A DNA stretch of 64,000 nucleotides from Begonia masoniana (taxonomy: Eukaryota > Streptophyta > Magnoliopsida > Cucurbitales > Begoniaceae). The position numbers and the translations under genes are program-made. The DNA lies in the NCBI GenBank assembly GCA_022432975.1, contig CM039512.1, positions 31,161,574 through 31,225,573 on the forward strand, given 5' to 3'. Below the pieces are notes generated by a model. It made no database searches. It was not told where the DNA came from and was given only the letters and a program-made list of their open reading frames with translations. Positions 12,450 to 23,073 of this stretch are shown piece by piece (position 1 is the first letter of the stretch; each line of letters starts with the position of its first letter).

Positions 12450-12724
12450 GGTGGTTCGATTGATTTTGGAGGCTCTCTGAAAGAACAGAATTAGAGTTTC
12501 AGAATACAAATGGAAAGAGAAGCAAAGCAAGAACGACAGACTGTTATTCTAGAGAGAGAAGGGTGCACTGTAGCTGGGGCCGGTACCCGCGTGAGGGGGC
12601 GGGTACCCGCCCCACCCTCTGCGGGGGTAATCGGTCCCCCGCAGACCTTTATTTTGCCTTTTCTATAGTTGGAGCTTTTTTTTGCCCTATTCCCATAGTT
12701 CGAACTTTTTTATGCACTTAACCC
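12324..12724 (-). repeat. Right terminal inverted repeat of the MULE
   Basis: About 401 bp, the inverted counterpart of the left arm. It carries the same leader and VQ N-terminal codons on the minus strand with only scattered substitutions, implying recent origin or homogenisation of the arms. Confidence 0.75.
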
Positions 12725-12994
12725 TATTTATAATCAAATAGTTAAAGAGTCCTTATTGTCTTTGACTTGAAAGTTTGAGTTTTAAATTGCAATTTTTCCC
12801 TGATTTTTTGATCTTCTTATTTTGGATTTCCAAATAGATTCTGGTTTGATTTCTTTGTCTTAAACCTTACTTCGGACGCCATTTGAAGTTAAATTTAGCT
12901 TCTTTCTCTGAATATTTTAATTTGAAGGTTTCGTGCACTCCTGCATCTACCTCACGCCTAATTGAGCTCTCCGTAGGCTTCTTCTTCCTTTAAA

Positions 12995-14489
12995 ATGGCT
13001 TCCCTCACCCCGATTTCTCTATCAAATCTGTTTCTGTCAAAACCCATTTTGCTAGATTATCTTCTTCTTCCTGAAATCCTAATTTTCGTTTCCATTTCTT
13101 GCTCAAGAGCCCCTCCGTTGTCCGCTTTCGAATTCCTGGTGGGAATCCAAGAGCCCCGATGAAGGCTGTTGCAGTTGTGTCCGCTACCACGGCCGAAAAG
13201 CCGAAGAAGCGATACCCAGGAGAGACGAAGGGATTTGTCGAAGAGATGAGGTTTGTGGCAATGAAACTACACTCCAGTGATCAAGCTAAGGAGGGGGAGA
13301 AGGAAGTGAAGGAGCCGGAGGAGAGGGCGGTGGCTAGATGGGATCCCTCCGTTGATGGATATTTAAGGTTTCTTGTGGACAGCAAGCTCGTTTACGATAC
13401 GCTCGAGGGGATCATTGCTAAGGCGGCTATTCCATCCTGTGAGTCTGCTGATTGCTCTTTCCTTTTTTCTGTTTGATTTGATTGCCTTTGCTTAGATTGT
13501 TGTCTCCCTTAATCTCTCGAGGGGAATAATAATGTTTTGAGCAAATTAAGATTGTCTGCCACCTTTTCCTCAGATGCAGAATTTAAGAACACGGGACTGG
13601 AGAGGTCTGAAAACTTGGCAAAGGATCTTCACTGGTTCAAAGAGCAAGGTTATGACATTCCCAAGCCTTCTTCTCCTGGGGTCACCTATGCTCAATATCT
13701 GGAGGAAGTATCAGAGAAAGATCCGCAGGCATTTATCTGTCATTTCTACAATATATACTTCGCCCACTCAGCTGGTGGTCGAATGATTGGGAGGAAGGTA
13801 AAATTTACATATCTGCCAAATCCAAATTGTATGTTGTTGAAATATTTGTGCTGCACTTCGCCTTCTTGTTATCCCATATGACTGAAACATGTTGAATTTC
13901 ATATCTTCAATGAGATGGAACTTTGGTTTGCAATGTGAGAAACTATGCGATGGAATTTTTTCAAATGGTAAATAGTTATAACTAAAACAAAACATATTTG
14001 GATCTGATCTGATCTTATCTGATCTGTACTTGATAGGTGGCAGAAAAGATACTTAACAAGAAAGAGCTGGAGTTTTATAGATGGGATGGTGACCTTTCAC
14101 AAATGTTGCAGAATGTGAGAGAGAAGCTGAATAAAGTTGCTGAAGTAAATTCTTTGCTTTCTATTCTTCCTATCTCTTTGTTACATCTGTTACCTTTAAC
14201 TGTTATCTTCTCTTGCCTACTCTCTCTCTCTCTAGACATCTTGGTCCCATTTGATGACACTGGGGTGTTAATTGGACGGTTTACTCAATTTCAATGGTTT
14301 GATTTAGTTAGATCTGAGTTTGGTCAATATACTACCTTTGATTGTCTGGATTGATTTGAGTTATAATGTTGGTTTGGTTTGAACTGATTTTCTCAGAGAT
14401 GGAGCAGAGTAGAGAAGAACCATTGCTTGGAGGAGACAGAGAAATCATTCCAGCATTCTGGACAGATTCTGCGTCTGATTCTCTCTTGA
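12995..14489 (+). CDS. HO1: Heme oxygenase 1 (plastid HY1/GUN2 family), transit peptide region disrupted
   Basis: Heme oxygenase opens heme to biliverdin IX-alpha, CO and iron, using ferredoxin in plastids, and feeds phytochrome chromophore synthesis. Four exons with GT-AG introns rebuild a continuous mature enzyme: to 13438, 13574-13797, 14037-14144 and 14397-14489 (TGA 14487-14489). Key segments are [17 protein letters not shown], the histidine of VAMKLH (expected proximal heme ligand), [16 protein letters not shown], the heme-oxygenase signature around [18 protein letters not shown], and a family-typical C-terminus ending LRLILS. The N-terminus is odd. The expected ATG at 12995 opens a plausible transit peptide ([14 protein letters not shown]) but in the wrong frame. 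The enzyme's frame resumes at about 13039 and contains TGA at 13072-13074. The first in-frame ATG after that is 13159, just before the mature part. This is either a gene that lost plastid targeting, a young pseudogene, or a sequence error. Confidence 0.85.
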
Positions 14490-14814
14490 TCATTCTCTCT
14501 GTATCTCTAATTTGTTCTACTGTTAAATTCATGTACTATACGGGGCAAAACTGTCTTCAGCCTCATCTTTACAATACCAAAACATTTATGTACTCTGTTA
14601 TGGCTTAAAAGGCACTTTTTTTAAGCAAAAATCTTTGAAGTGAAACGGAAGTCTTAAGTGATCAAAAACTGAAGTGTAGAAATAGATGCGGACTCCACAT
14701 CGATGATATTCACTGTTTCAAAATTTGTCATGGGCACAGAGTTCAATCATAAATGTTTCCTGTTGCTCCCTGAAGCACCCTTTCCACCAGAACAGTTGAA
14801 GAGCTTAATTATAA
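14490..14814 (+). other. HO1 3' flank, probable 3' UTR
   Basis: AT-rich sequence following the HO1 stop with no recognised gene. A short frame at about 14767-14872 reads EAPFPPEQLKSLI and may belong to the decayed gene that follows. Confidence 0.4.
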
Positions 14815-15130
14815 GACGGGGCAGAGCTAGACCCAAGAGGAGAAAACGAAGCTCAAAAGTGAAAATTGGAAGATGAAAAAGAGGCTGAAGAACGTATCCA
14901 GGCGGTGGAGAGTATGGTTGTTAGAAATCCAAATCCTTGAGGAAAAAAACCAATTGTTGAGGTGGGTTCCGATATGGCGAGAGAGGAAACTCGACTGAAG
15001 ATACTTCTGATTGGATGTTTGCAACTTACATGAACAAAAGAAAACGGGAAGAGAAAGGAGACAACTTCGACCAGGTTCAATTGGAGACTACCAATTCCAT
15101 GATCAGATCTTCTCTCAAATTTCTAAATAA
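14815..15130 (+). pseudogene. Decayed gene of unknown identity, target of the Copia insertion
   Basis: One frame from 14815 reads as a charged, helix-like segment (KEAEERIQAVESMVVRNPN) with two in-frame stops. After a frameshift near 15010 it continues as KREEKGDNFDQVQLETTNSM. The reading ends at the Copia insertion and resumes beyond it at 23314-23334, where removal of the element gives FLNNSYSR and a stop. That makes it a credible former C-terminal exon. The family was not recognised. Two stops and a frameshift argue against function. Confidence 0.4.
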
Positions 15131-15370
15131 TGTAAAGATGAAGCCTTCACTCTGTTCCAGTGAGAAGCAGAAAACCTGGAGAAGAAAGATGAACAGAAAG
15201 CGAGATTGCAGCAAAGAGAGAAATAGGAGAAATGATTTGTTATCTGTCATTGAAATGTTGCTACAAGTATATATGAGAGAGCTAATGATGAAGAAAGAAA
15301 CTAAAAGAACTATACAAACCGAACCACAAAGAACTATACAAACCGAACCATAACAGTGTATACTTTAACA
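15131..15370 (-). repeat. Copia 3' LTR
   Basis: 240 bp, TGTAAAGATG...TTTAACA as read on the plus strand, nearly identical to 23074-23313. It has a local duplication of the actatacaaaccgaacca word at about 15307-15351, and the other LTR has a comparable duplication. Confidence 0.9.
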
Positions 15371-15386
15371 TCCTCCCTCAAGATGA
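15371..15386 (-). promoter_or_regulatory. Copia polypurine tract
   Basis: On the minus strand this reads cttgagggaggatg immediately before the 3' LTR, the expected priming site for plus-strand DNA synthesis. Confidence 0.75.
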
Positions 15387-16306
15387 AGGCGGTAAGCCGA
15401 AAATCTTGGACAGAAATAGGCCGAATTGTGCGGGTGGAAGAGGCTTTGTTAAAGCATCAGCTAGTTGGTCGTCAGATGAAAAAAATTTGACAAGTAACGA
15501 CTTGTTGATGACTTTTTCTCGAACAAAATGAAAGTCAATTTCAACGTGTTTGGATTTTGAGTGGAGAACGGGGTTGGAAGCCAAGTATGTTGCACTTAAG
15601 TTGTCACACAGAATCAAAGGTATTGTTGTGGAGAGCACACCTAATTTGTTAACAACGATTGTAACCACAGAACTTCTGCAGTACCATTTGCGACATTTCG
15701 ATACTCCGATACAGTGCTAGATATGGAGACAACTTTTTGTTTTGCTGAAGACCGGGAGATTAAGTTGTTGCTGAGAAAAATACAATAGCCACCTGTGCTT
15801 TTACGATAATCGGGACCGGAGGCCGAATCTGCATCCGTGTAGCAGGTCAAATTGAAATTCGTAGACAGTGTGAAGGAGATACCAAGAGACGAGGTGCCTT
15901 TTAGGTAGCGCAGAATACGTTTAACTGCATGCCAATGAACATCTGAGAGCGCGTGCATAAAGTGAGAGACTTTGTTGACGGCAAATGCAATATTTGGTCG
16001 TGTGATACAACAGTATTGTAGGCCATCCACAATGCTCTAATATAGATAGCCATCAGGGAGTGGTGTTCCTGAATTTTGAGACAAAAGCGGACCAGCTAGC
16101 ATAAGAGTAGGAACTGGTTTGCACGATTCCATATTTGCTCTGCGAAGTATATCATTTATATACCGTGCTTGAGAGAAGCTCATACCGGTGGAGGAACGAG
16201 TAATTGCAATCCCAAGAAAGAATGACAGAGGTCCGAGGTCACGAACTTTGAATTGGGAATGCAGATAAGTTAACAACCGATTCATGTGACTGTCAGAGTT
16301 GCCCGT
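15375..16306 (-). pseudogene. Copia pol: end of RT and RNase H
   Basis: Read on the minus strand from 16306: the RT thumb (LLTYLHSQFKVRDLGPLSFFLG) after NSDSH, then RNase H with CYTDADSASGPDYRKSTGGY and, near the C-terminus, KHVEIDFHFVREKV and DQLADALTKPLP. This is the Copia RNase H series. At least two frame changes (near 16030 and 15650) interrupt it. The domain joins the upstream RT at the YVDD loop once the solo LTR at 16307-17449 is removed. Confidence 0.85.
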
Positions 16307-17449
16307 TGTTGACTTAAATAGAGTTTAAGTCTAAATATGTTTTTGATGATGTGTTCATATGATGAGTAATATATTTGATTATGTTTATTAAATGAGAATA
16401 ATGAGTTTTGTATATAAAATCAATCGTTTTTGAAATACCCTTGGAAAGGGTATTTTAGTTTTCTAACAATATTGGTTAAGTGTATATGGCTAAAATTATA
16501 TAAAATGTTCACATTAACCGATAGCTAAAAGACAAAGAAGACATCCACCGGTTGAAGAAAAGAATGGCATCCACCGATAGGTAAACGACAAAAACAGTGG
16601 AGTTTAAAGAATCACACATGCCGATCGCCAAACGACAAAAGGCGAAGTCGTTCAAGGCTTCCATCTGCCGATGGAGTTCAAGGCTTGCATCTGTCAATGG
16701 AGTTCAAGGCCTGCATCTGCCGATGGCGTTTTCAAGCTGCATCTGCCGATGACGTTTTCAAGCTGCTTCTGCTGATGGCGTTTGAAAATACATCTGCCGA
16801 TGGCTTTTCAAGTTGCATCCACCGATGACGTTCCGATTTTTTTTAAAGCTGCTTCCACCGGTGATCTTCCGGCAAATTTGAATATAACCGCGAAGCTACA
16901 GTGACGTCGTTTTCAGCATTAACTCCAGAACTTTAATGGCGACGACGAACAACAATTTCAGATGCAACAGATATCTGCTTCAGTACGGATACTTCCTAAC
17001 GGTAGCATTTTTCCATTTGAAGAATGAAGCATTCAACTCTGTGAAGCAGAAATCAGACAGAGTATTTAAGCTGAGGTTAGAGCACGAAGAAACAACTTTT
17101 GCGAATTTTAACTTTTGAGAGAGTTTAGATTGTATTGATTTGTCACAAATTCAAAACCTGTATAAGGCAGTGGATTATCGCCCGAGAAGAATAATCCAGT
17201 ATTGTAAAAGGCAGTAGATCGACGCCCGGAAGTTCGATCTTGTATTCTCGTTGAGGAGAAGGTTAAGGATCTTCAAGGGGGAACCTTAAAGCGTGGATGT
17301 AGGCAAGGTTTGGCCGAACCACGAAAAAAACTCTTGTGTTAGTTTTTCTCTCTCTCTGTGTTATTTTTATTGTTGTGTTGGTTTGCAGTTAGAGTAATAA
17401 TTTTAAAAAGGTCTAATTCACCCCCCTCTTAGACAATCTCGATCCTACA
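16307..17449 (+). mobile_element. Solo LTR, Copia (SIRE-like), TSD cccgt
   Basis: Runs from TGTTGACTTAAATAG to cctaca, 1143 bp, with perfect TSD cccgt (16302-16306 and 17450-17454). It splits the Copia RT just after YVDDIILTG. The 3' end with cacccccctcttagacaatc, and the preceding leader ggcaaggtttggccgaacca, resemble SIRE-like Copia LTRs, which suggests plus orientation. It carries repeated catctgccgatgg words at 16510-16870. Confidence 0.85.
16510..16870 (+). repeat. Degenerate short-period repeats inside the solo LTR
   Basis: At least ten copies of a catctgccgatgg-type core occur at irregular 25-35 base spacing, with linkers such as cgttttcaagctg and gagttcaaggc. One unit (16618-16640) reads ccgatcgccaaacgacaaaa, close to the repeat unit of the Gypsy LTRs at 36608 and 56421. 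Confidence 0.7.
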
Positions 17450-19300
17450 CCCGTTAATATAATATCATCCACGTACACGAGCATAATCAGAACATAGGAG
17501 CTTGTATGACATATAAACAATGATGAATCAGATTTCGTGGCTGAAAAACCCCACTATATGAGAGCGTTATAGAGTTTAGTGTACCAGGCACGAAGAGACT
17601 GCTTAAGATCATACAAGGCTTTATGGAGCAGGCAAACATCATATGGATGTGATGAGCTAGTAAAGCCAGGAGGTTGCTGCATAAAGATCCGCTCTGTGAA
17701 ATCACCGTGTAGGAAGGCATTAGAAATATCGAGCTGTCTAATACTCCAACCAAGAGAGACCACCAAAGAGAGAGTCGTACGTACTGAAGCTGGTTTCATA
17801 ATTGGGCTGAAAGTCTCATCATAATCTATTCCTTCAGTTTGGTCATAGCCTTTAGCAACAAGGCACGCCTTATACCGACTAACAGTCCCATCTGAGTTAT
17901 GTTTGATCTTGAAAACCCATTTGCATCCAATAAGCTTGGCTCCTGGATGAAGGGAGACCAAAGTCCAGGTGTTTGTTTCATCGAGGGCTAGTATTTCCTC
18001 CTGCATAGCTGTTAACCAATGGGGACTTTTTTGAGGCTTGGAGAAAGGTTCTTGGTTCAAGAGAGGTGTCAACGGAAAAGGCTTGGGGTTTGAAAATTCC
18101 AGCTTTGGCTTGAGTTGTCATAGGATGGGCATTTTGGGCTGTTGGAAGATGGGAATTGGAAGTTTGAGTTGTTGGGGGAGGTTCGGAAATTGGGTAGTAG
18201 GGTGAGGGTGTAATTGGAGGGGAAGAGTGGAGAGGGGATGGCTGGGTAGGGTCGGTGTTTAGGTGAGCCGATGAGGGATAACACAGAGCATATTGATTTT
18301 CTGGAGCTGGTGTAGGAAAATGGCAAGAAATAGGTACAGAGAAGGAAGGGGGTCGGGAAGGGGTTTGTTGTAGAGAGGCAAAATGGAAGCTAGACTCTAC
18401 AAAGGTGACATGACGAGAAATATAGAGTTTGTTGGAAGTAGGATCTAAGCATAGGGAACCTTTGTGGTGGGTGCTGGGACCTAGGAACACGCACGGAAGC
18501 GATCGAGGTTGGAGTTTGTGAGTGATGAAGGGTTGGAGAAGAGGGTAACATAAACATCCAAACACACGTAATGACGAATAATCTGGGATAGACTAGACCA
18601 GACATTCAGATGGAGATTTGTTTTGGAGGACAGGAGTAGGTAATATGTTTATCAAGGAGGAAGCCGTCGCAAAAGCATATGGCCAGAACCGTGGGGGAAT
18701 TGAGGAGTTAGGGCTTGAAACTCTCCACCCCAATCAGATTGGACAGTTTTGATAGAAATGCCAAATTGAGTGTGAACGAATTTTTGAAAATGGATAAAAG
18801 TAGCATAGACGTCACTTTTTAGGTTTAGTGGAAATAGCCAAGTGAAGCGAGTGCAGTTGTCTATAAATAACAAGAAATAATGTGCACCAGTAACAGAGTT
18901 TACAGGAGATGGGCCCCAAACATCAGCATGTATTAAATCAAAAGGACATTTAGCATTTGAAACAGACTTTACAAAAGGAAGACAATGAGTTTTACTCATC
19001 GAGCAAGATACACAAGATAGGAAGCAGTCTGATTTTGAAACAGAAAGATTACATAGTTTTAGGACTTTCTGCAAAACAAACGAAGAGGGATGTCCGAGCC
19101 GGTTATGCCAAAAAATAGAGGGTGCAGATATGGGAATCGGCAGTTGAGCATTGAGTGGTCTAACAGGAAGAACTGCCGGAACCCGGTAAAGGCCTTCAGT
19201 GGCCGATCCTTGAAGGAGGAGCCGATGAGAATTCCGATCCTTGACATAGAAAAATTTGTCATGAAATTCGACATAAACATAGTTATCCCGACAGAGTTTG
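17450..19300 (-). pseudogene. Copia pol: integrase and reverse transcriptase
   Basis: Minus-strand order from 19300: KLCRDN, the GAG-pre-integrase HNRLGHP (about 19088-19108) with two downstream CxxC pairs, the integrase core with DLIHADVWGP and QSDWGGEFQ, a proline-rich linker near 18200-18500, then RT with WVFKIKHNSDG, DYDETFSP, QLDISNAFLHG and the catalytic YVDD at 17464-17475. Frameshifts lie near 18650, 18070 and 17750. YVDD and the second integrase Asp are intact, so damage is mostly frame loss. Confidence 0.88.
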
Positions 19301-21192
19301 TGTAACACCCGACTTTACGGGATTTAACTTTATTCCAATATACGGTAATTTCGAAGATATATCAAATTAAGCCCGTTTTGCGAACGGAAAGTTTTAATGA
19401 GACCATAATAATAAATTGGAATTTATGGTGAAATATGAGAAATTTGGAAAATCGGATCGTTAGCTAAATAACGAGACAATTGGATGAAGAAATTAAGTTA
19501 AATGGAAGGGCGATTTGGTAATTGCCAAATTGAATTTATTAAATATTACACCTTTTCATTTCTTCTCCAACACTTCAACGCAAATTCATTTCTTCCTCTC
19601 CCTCCACGCGACTTTTCTCCTCTCAACGGCGATTGTCTTCGAACGCCGGTCGACGTACCTCCAAACTCCGACGACTCTTCACGTTTCTTCGTCGTCTTTG
19701 CTCTCTAGGTAAGGCTCTACACTTTAGGAACGTTGAACAGTGATTTCTAGGGTTTAAAACAATTAGGGTTCGTTAGGGTTTTCGTTGGGAATGTGAATCG
19801 ATGTTTGCGATTGATAGGTTGAGCTTAGTTATGCCTCTAGTAGACGTATTGATAGTTATTGGAGCTAGTTCATTGATTTGTTGAGGTGTATTGAAGCATT
19901 GGTTAACTTGGAGGTTAAAAACCTCCATTAATGGAGTTTGATGATTCTCGAGCGCGAATTGCTCGACGAAATGCCTCAATGAACTAAAATAGAGTTTAGG
20001 AGAATTTTCTTTAGTTAGGAGTTAGCAATTTCGGAGTTTGATGGTTTTAGACTCGATTTAATATGTATGTATGTTGTGAAATATTATAGGTGAACGAACG
20101 ATTTTGGACGAAGCTCGGTGAACAACGGACGCGAGGTAGGTTCTCGTGACTTACTTTGGCCAATCGGCCTACACCATATGTCAAGTCGTCTCGAGGAACT
20201 TGAGGATTGATTGTTTAAATTGCTTTGGGTTTGGGTAGTTAAGACTAGTTGTTTTTATATGTTGCTTGTTTATCGTCTTGATGGTACCCATGTGATTGTT
20301 TACTTTATGTTATATTTGAACTGTTCATGCATCACGGTTTTAAAAACGACATAAAAATGAATTTACGCACGGATTTCATGAAAAGAACATGCATGTAAAG
20401 GCAAGTAAAGTATCACAGTAAACAACCATGACATGGGGTTATCGGGGATGAGGTTCATACCTGACGTTCCGTGGTGAGCGGGTTTCCCTCCCTTCAGATG
20501 GTGTGGGCTGTCTAATCGCTTGACGTGCCCTATCCATCTGTCGAGCGTTTCCGATAACCATAGACTGACACGTACGGATATATGCATAGACATGGATGGT
20601 TTTCATAGTACAGAGCATACATGATCATGCATTAGCATTTACGTAGGGCTTACTGAGATTTTTATCTCATAGGTGTCTTTATGGTGTAGGTGATTTTGAG
20701 ACAGGTGTGGATGATGTCCCTCCGCCTGAAGTATAAGCACGTTGAAGAAAGATGGCCCGTGGGAGTGCGCTGGCAGTCGGAGCGTGATTTTGACCCGTGG
20801 AGACGTAGGTAAATGCTTTGGAATAGAATATAGAAAATTTGTATAGATAAATGTTTTAGGATGCTTGGGACTGGATAGGAAATTTGAAATGTTTTGGTAT
20901 TTTGAAACAGGAGGAAATGTTAAACTTTTAAACGGAACCACGCGGTTCGTTTTCATGAAATATGGTTATGTTTTTAAATGCGTTTTGAGTCGGTAAATAG
21001 GTCTTTAATAGCGTGTGTAATATATGCGAGAGACGGGGTTATTGTATAGAAGTGTGATTGTAAAATTGTAATGGTATGTGATGAAGAAAGATGAAGAAAT
21101 GTGGATGTTGAAAAGTGTTTGAGTGTTGTGTGAGAAATTGGTGAGTAGAGCGTGAAAGGAAAGAAGACGAAAAGAAAGAAATAAGGGAGGGG

Positions 21193-21223
<31 letters not shown>

Positions 21224-21705
21224 CGACTGATCGTAGGAGGAAAGGAGTTGGAACGCAGAACTCTCGGGTTTTCCAGAGAGTTTGGCAACTGTGCGCGGGT
21301 AGAGAGGAGTCCGATCGGTTTGGGAGTCGGATTTCATGTTCTGGAAACAGAACGTTAACCGACCGAACGCTTGAGGTTAAGCGTTCGGGCGGCTGTGCAA
21401 GGGGCGCCCGATCGCATAACATCACGCGTTCGGTCGCCTCTTACATTTTCGGCTGAATTGTCTTTCCTGCTCCTCCTCTGTTTCGATGGCCTGTTGCTTC
21501 AAATGACCGATGTCTTAATTTAAGTTTTAATTGATTTGATTATTGTTTAAGTTTCATTTAATTGATTTTTTTTACAAATAGTTTCAAACGAATTTTAACG
21601 ATTTAGTTTATGATTTAAATTCCGCTCAAAGGTTACGAGTAATTACGGATAAAAGAAATTTTAAATTTTTCGGGAATTTCAAGGAATAGTGTAAGGGTCG
21701 CTACA
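19301..21705 (+). mobile_element. Solo LTR, Gypsy (relative of element B LTRs), TSD gtttg/gtttc
   Basis: 2405 bp from TGTAACACCCGAC to ggtcgctaca, inside the Copia protease-integrase linker. Flanks are gtttg (19296-19300) and gtttc (21706-21710), one mismatch. Removing it restores the continuous VQKLCR reading. The tgattttgagacaggtg...cgcctgaagtat block near 20690 is shared with the element B LTRs, giving plus orientation. Confidence 0.85.
21196..21223 (+). repeat. Poly-G tract within the solo LTR
   Basis: A run of about 28 G, preceded by two further G-rich bursts. The corresponding place in the element B LTRs is an ordinary GA-rich segment. Confidence 0.8.
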
Positions 21706-23052
21706 GTTTCTGGACACTAATGAGATTCTGTGATATTTGAAGAGAGTGACAAACAACATGTAAATTTAGAGGACGAGTTGTAGCAGGAAGAAGAACAGAA
21801 CCAGCATTAAGGATAGGGAGAATTGTACCATCAGCGGTGGCAACAGAGGAATGGCCGAGATAGGGCTGCGGCTGGTGGAGACTGGAAGCATGCGGTGTAA
21901 AATGATTGGTCGCTCCAGAGTCGAGGAGCCATGGCTCGGCAGCAAAGGGAGAGTTCGGAGTAGGTAGAAGGCCGACGGTGAAAGGTGGGGATTGGTTCAG
22001 GTCGGAGAGGGGAGTCGGGAAGTGATTGTCGTAGTGAGGGAAAGTGGCGAGATTAACAGACGAGTTAAAGGGAAATTGGGTCGAGTTACGGTTATATGAC
22101 TGTGGGGCCGAGTTATGGTTGTAGTGGGCCGGGTTGGGTGGTCTGTAGTTTGGGTTCAACCTGTGGTAGCAAACCGAGGTGGAGTGACCCGGTTTGCTAC
22201 AGATTTGGCATCGTTCTTTGAAGCGGCCGGCTAGGCGAGAAGAGATCAAATTTGGAGAACCCGATCCGTGTTGTTGAGCTCCGACTGGGTTTTGTGGCCT
22301 AAACAGAGAGGAAGTGGGTGGGCGAGGATGTCGAAAATGAGCTGCGTTTAGTTGAAGCAGAGCGGGTGCCAGAAGAGAGATTGCTCCATTTTGCTTTTCT
22401 AGGCAAAAATCAAAGCTTTGAAGAAGACTTTGGACTTCTTGCAGAGGAGGCTCGTCCATTCGATTCGTGATGGAGACAACAAACGCGTTGTACTCACTTC
22501 CAATTCTTGCGAGGAAGTAGATCATACGATCATTGTTGGAGACTGGCTCTCCGATTTTGATAAGAGTGTTACATATGGTTGTAATTTTCTAGATGTACTG
22601 CACTGTCGAGAGGCCATCTTTAGAGAGGGAATGAAGTTGGCTTCTAAGATCGGTGATTCTGGCCAATGACGATGAGGCAAAAATACGGGCCAGGGCATCC
22701 CATATTTCGCTGGCAGTTTGGAAGGAAACGAATTGGGGCAGCAGATCTTCCGACAGAGAGGAGAACATCCAGGACATGAGGAGACAGTTGTATCTCATCT
22801 AGAGAGTAAAGTCTGGATTTGCCTGTGAGGAGAGCGAATCCAAAAACTTCAGTGGAGGTGAATACTATTGTCCAGGAGATGATCAATGCCATTTGCAATG
22901 GCAATATTAAGCAGTTGCGCCTTCCAAATGAGGTAATTGTTACTGTTTAGCTTGATTGTGAGAGTAGTTTGGTTTGCAGAGGAGAGGGGAGGTAGGGGCG
23001 AAGAAGAAATGTTTGTTTGGGTAGAGGGAAACGTAGAGTTAAAGGAAGCCAT
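21706..23052 (-). pseudogene. Copia gag and protease
   Basis: Starts at the minus-strand ATG at 23052 (MASFNSTFPS), just after the PBS. The gag N-terminal region shows LNSNNYLIWKAQLL, followed by the UBN2-like region; a zinc knuckle CQICSKPGHSTSVC lies at about 22165-22213. The protease catalytic motif DSGATNHFTP sits at about 21890-21945. The frame breaks near 22849, 22800 and 22530. The segment ends at the solo LTR insertion; pol continues at 19300. Confidence 0.88.
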
Positions 23053-23061
23053 CCTTTGTTG

Positions 23062-23073
23062 GCTCTGATACCA
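23062..23073 (-). promoter_or_regulatory. Copia primer-binding site
   Basis: The minus strand reads tggtatcagagc, an exact plant initiator-tRNA-Met PBS, immediately next to the 5' LTR. Confidence 0.9.

Larger units (their letters stand above)
11117..12724. mobile_element. Mutator-like element (Pack-MULE type) carrying a VQ gene
   Basis: A 1608-bp unit bounded by inverted gggttaagtgcataaaaaag ends and flanked by a perfect 9-bp direct repeat tatttataa (11108-11116 and 12725-12733). Nine-base duplications with long terminal inverted repeats are characteristic of Mutator-like elements. It carries no transposase, so it is non-autonomous. The cargo is a complete VQ-motif gene (11470-11970), so it fits the gene-carrying (Pack-MULE) class. 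It inserted about 270 bp upstream of the HO1 reading frame, inside what may be the HO1 promoter region. Confidence 0.8.
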
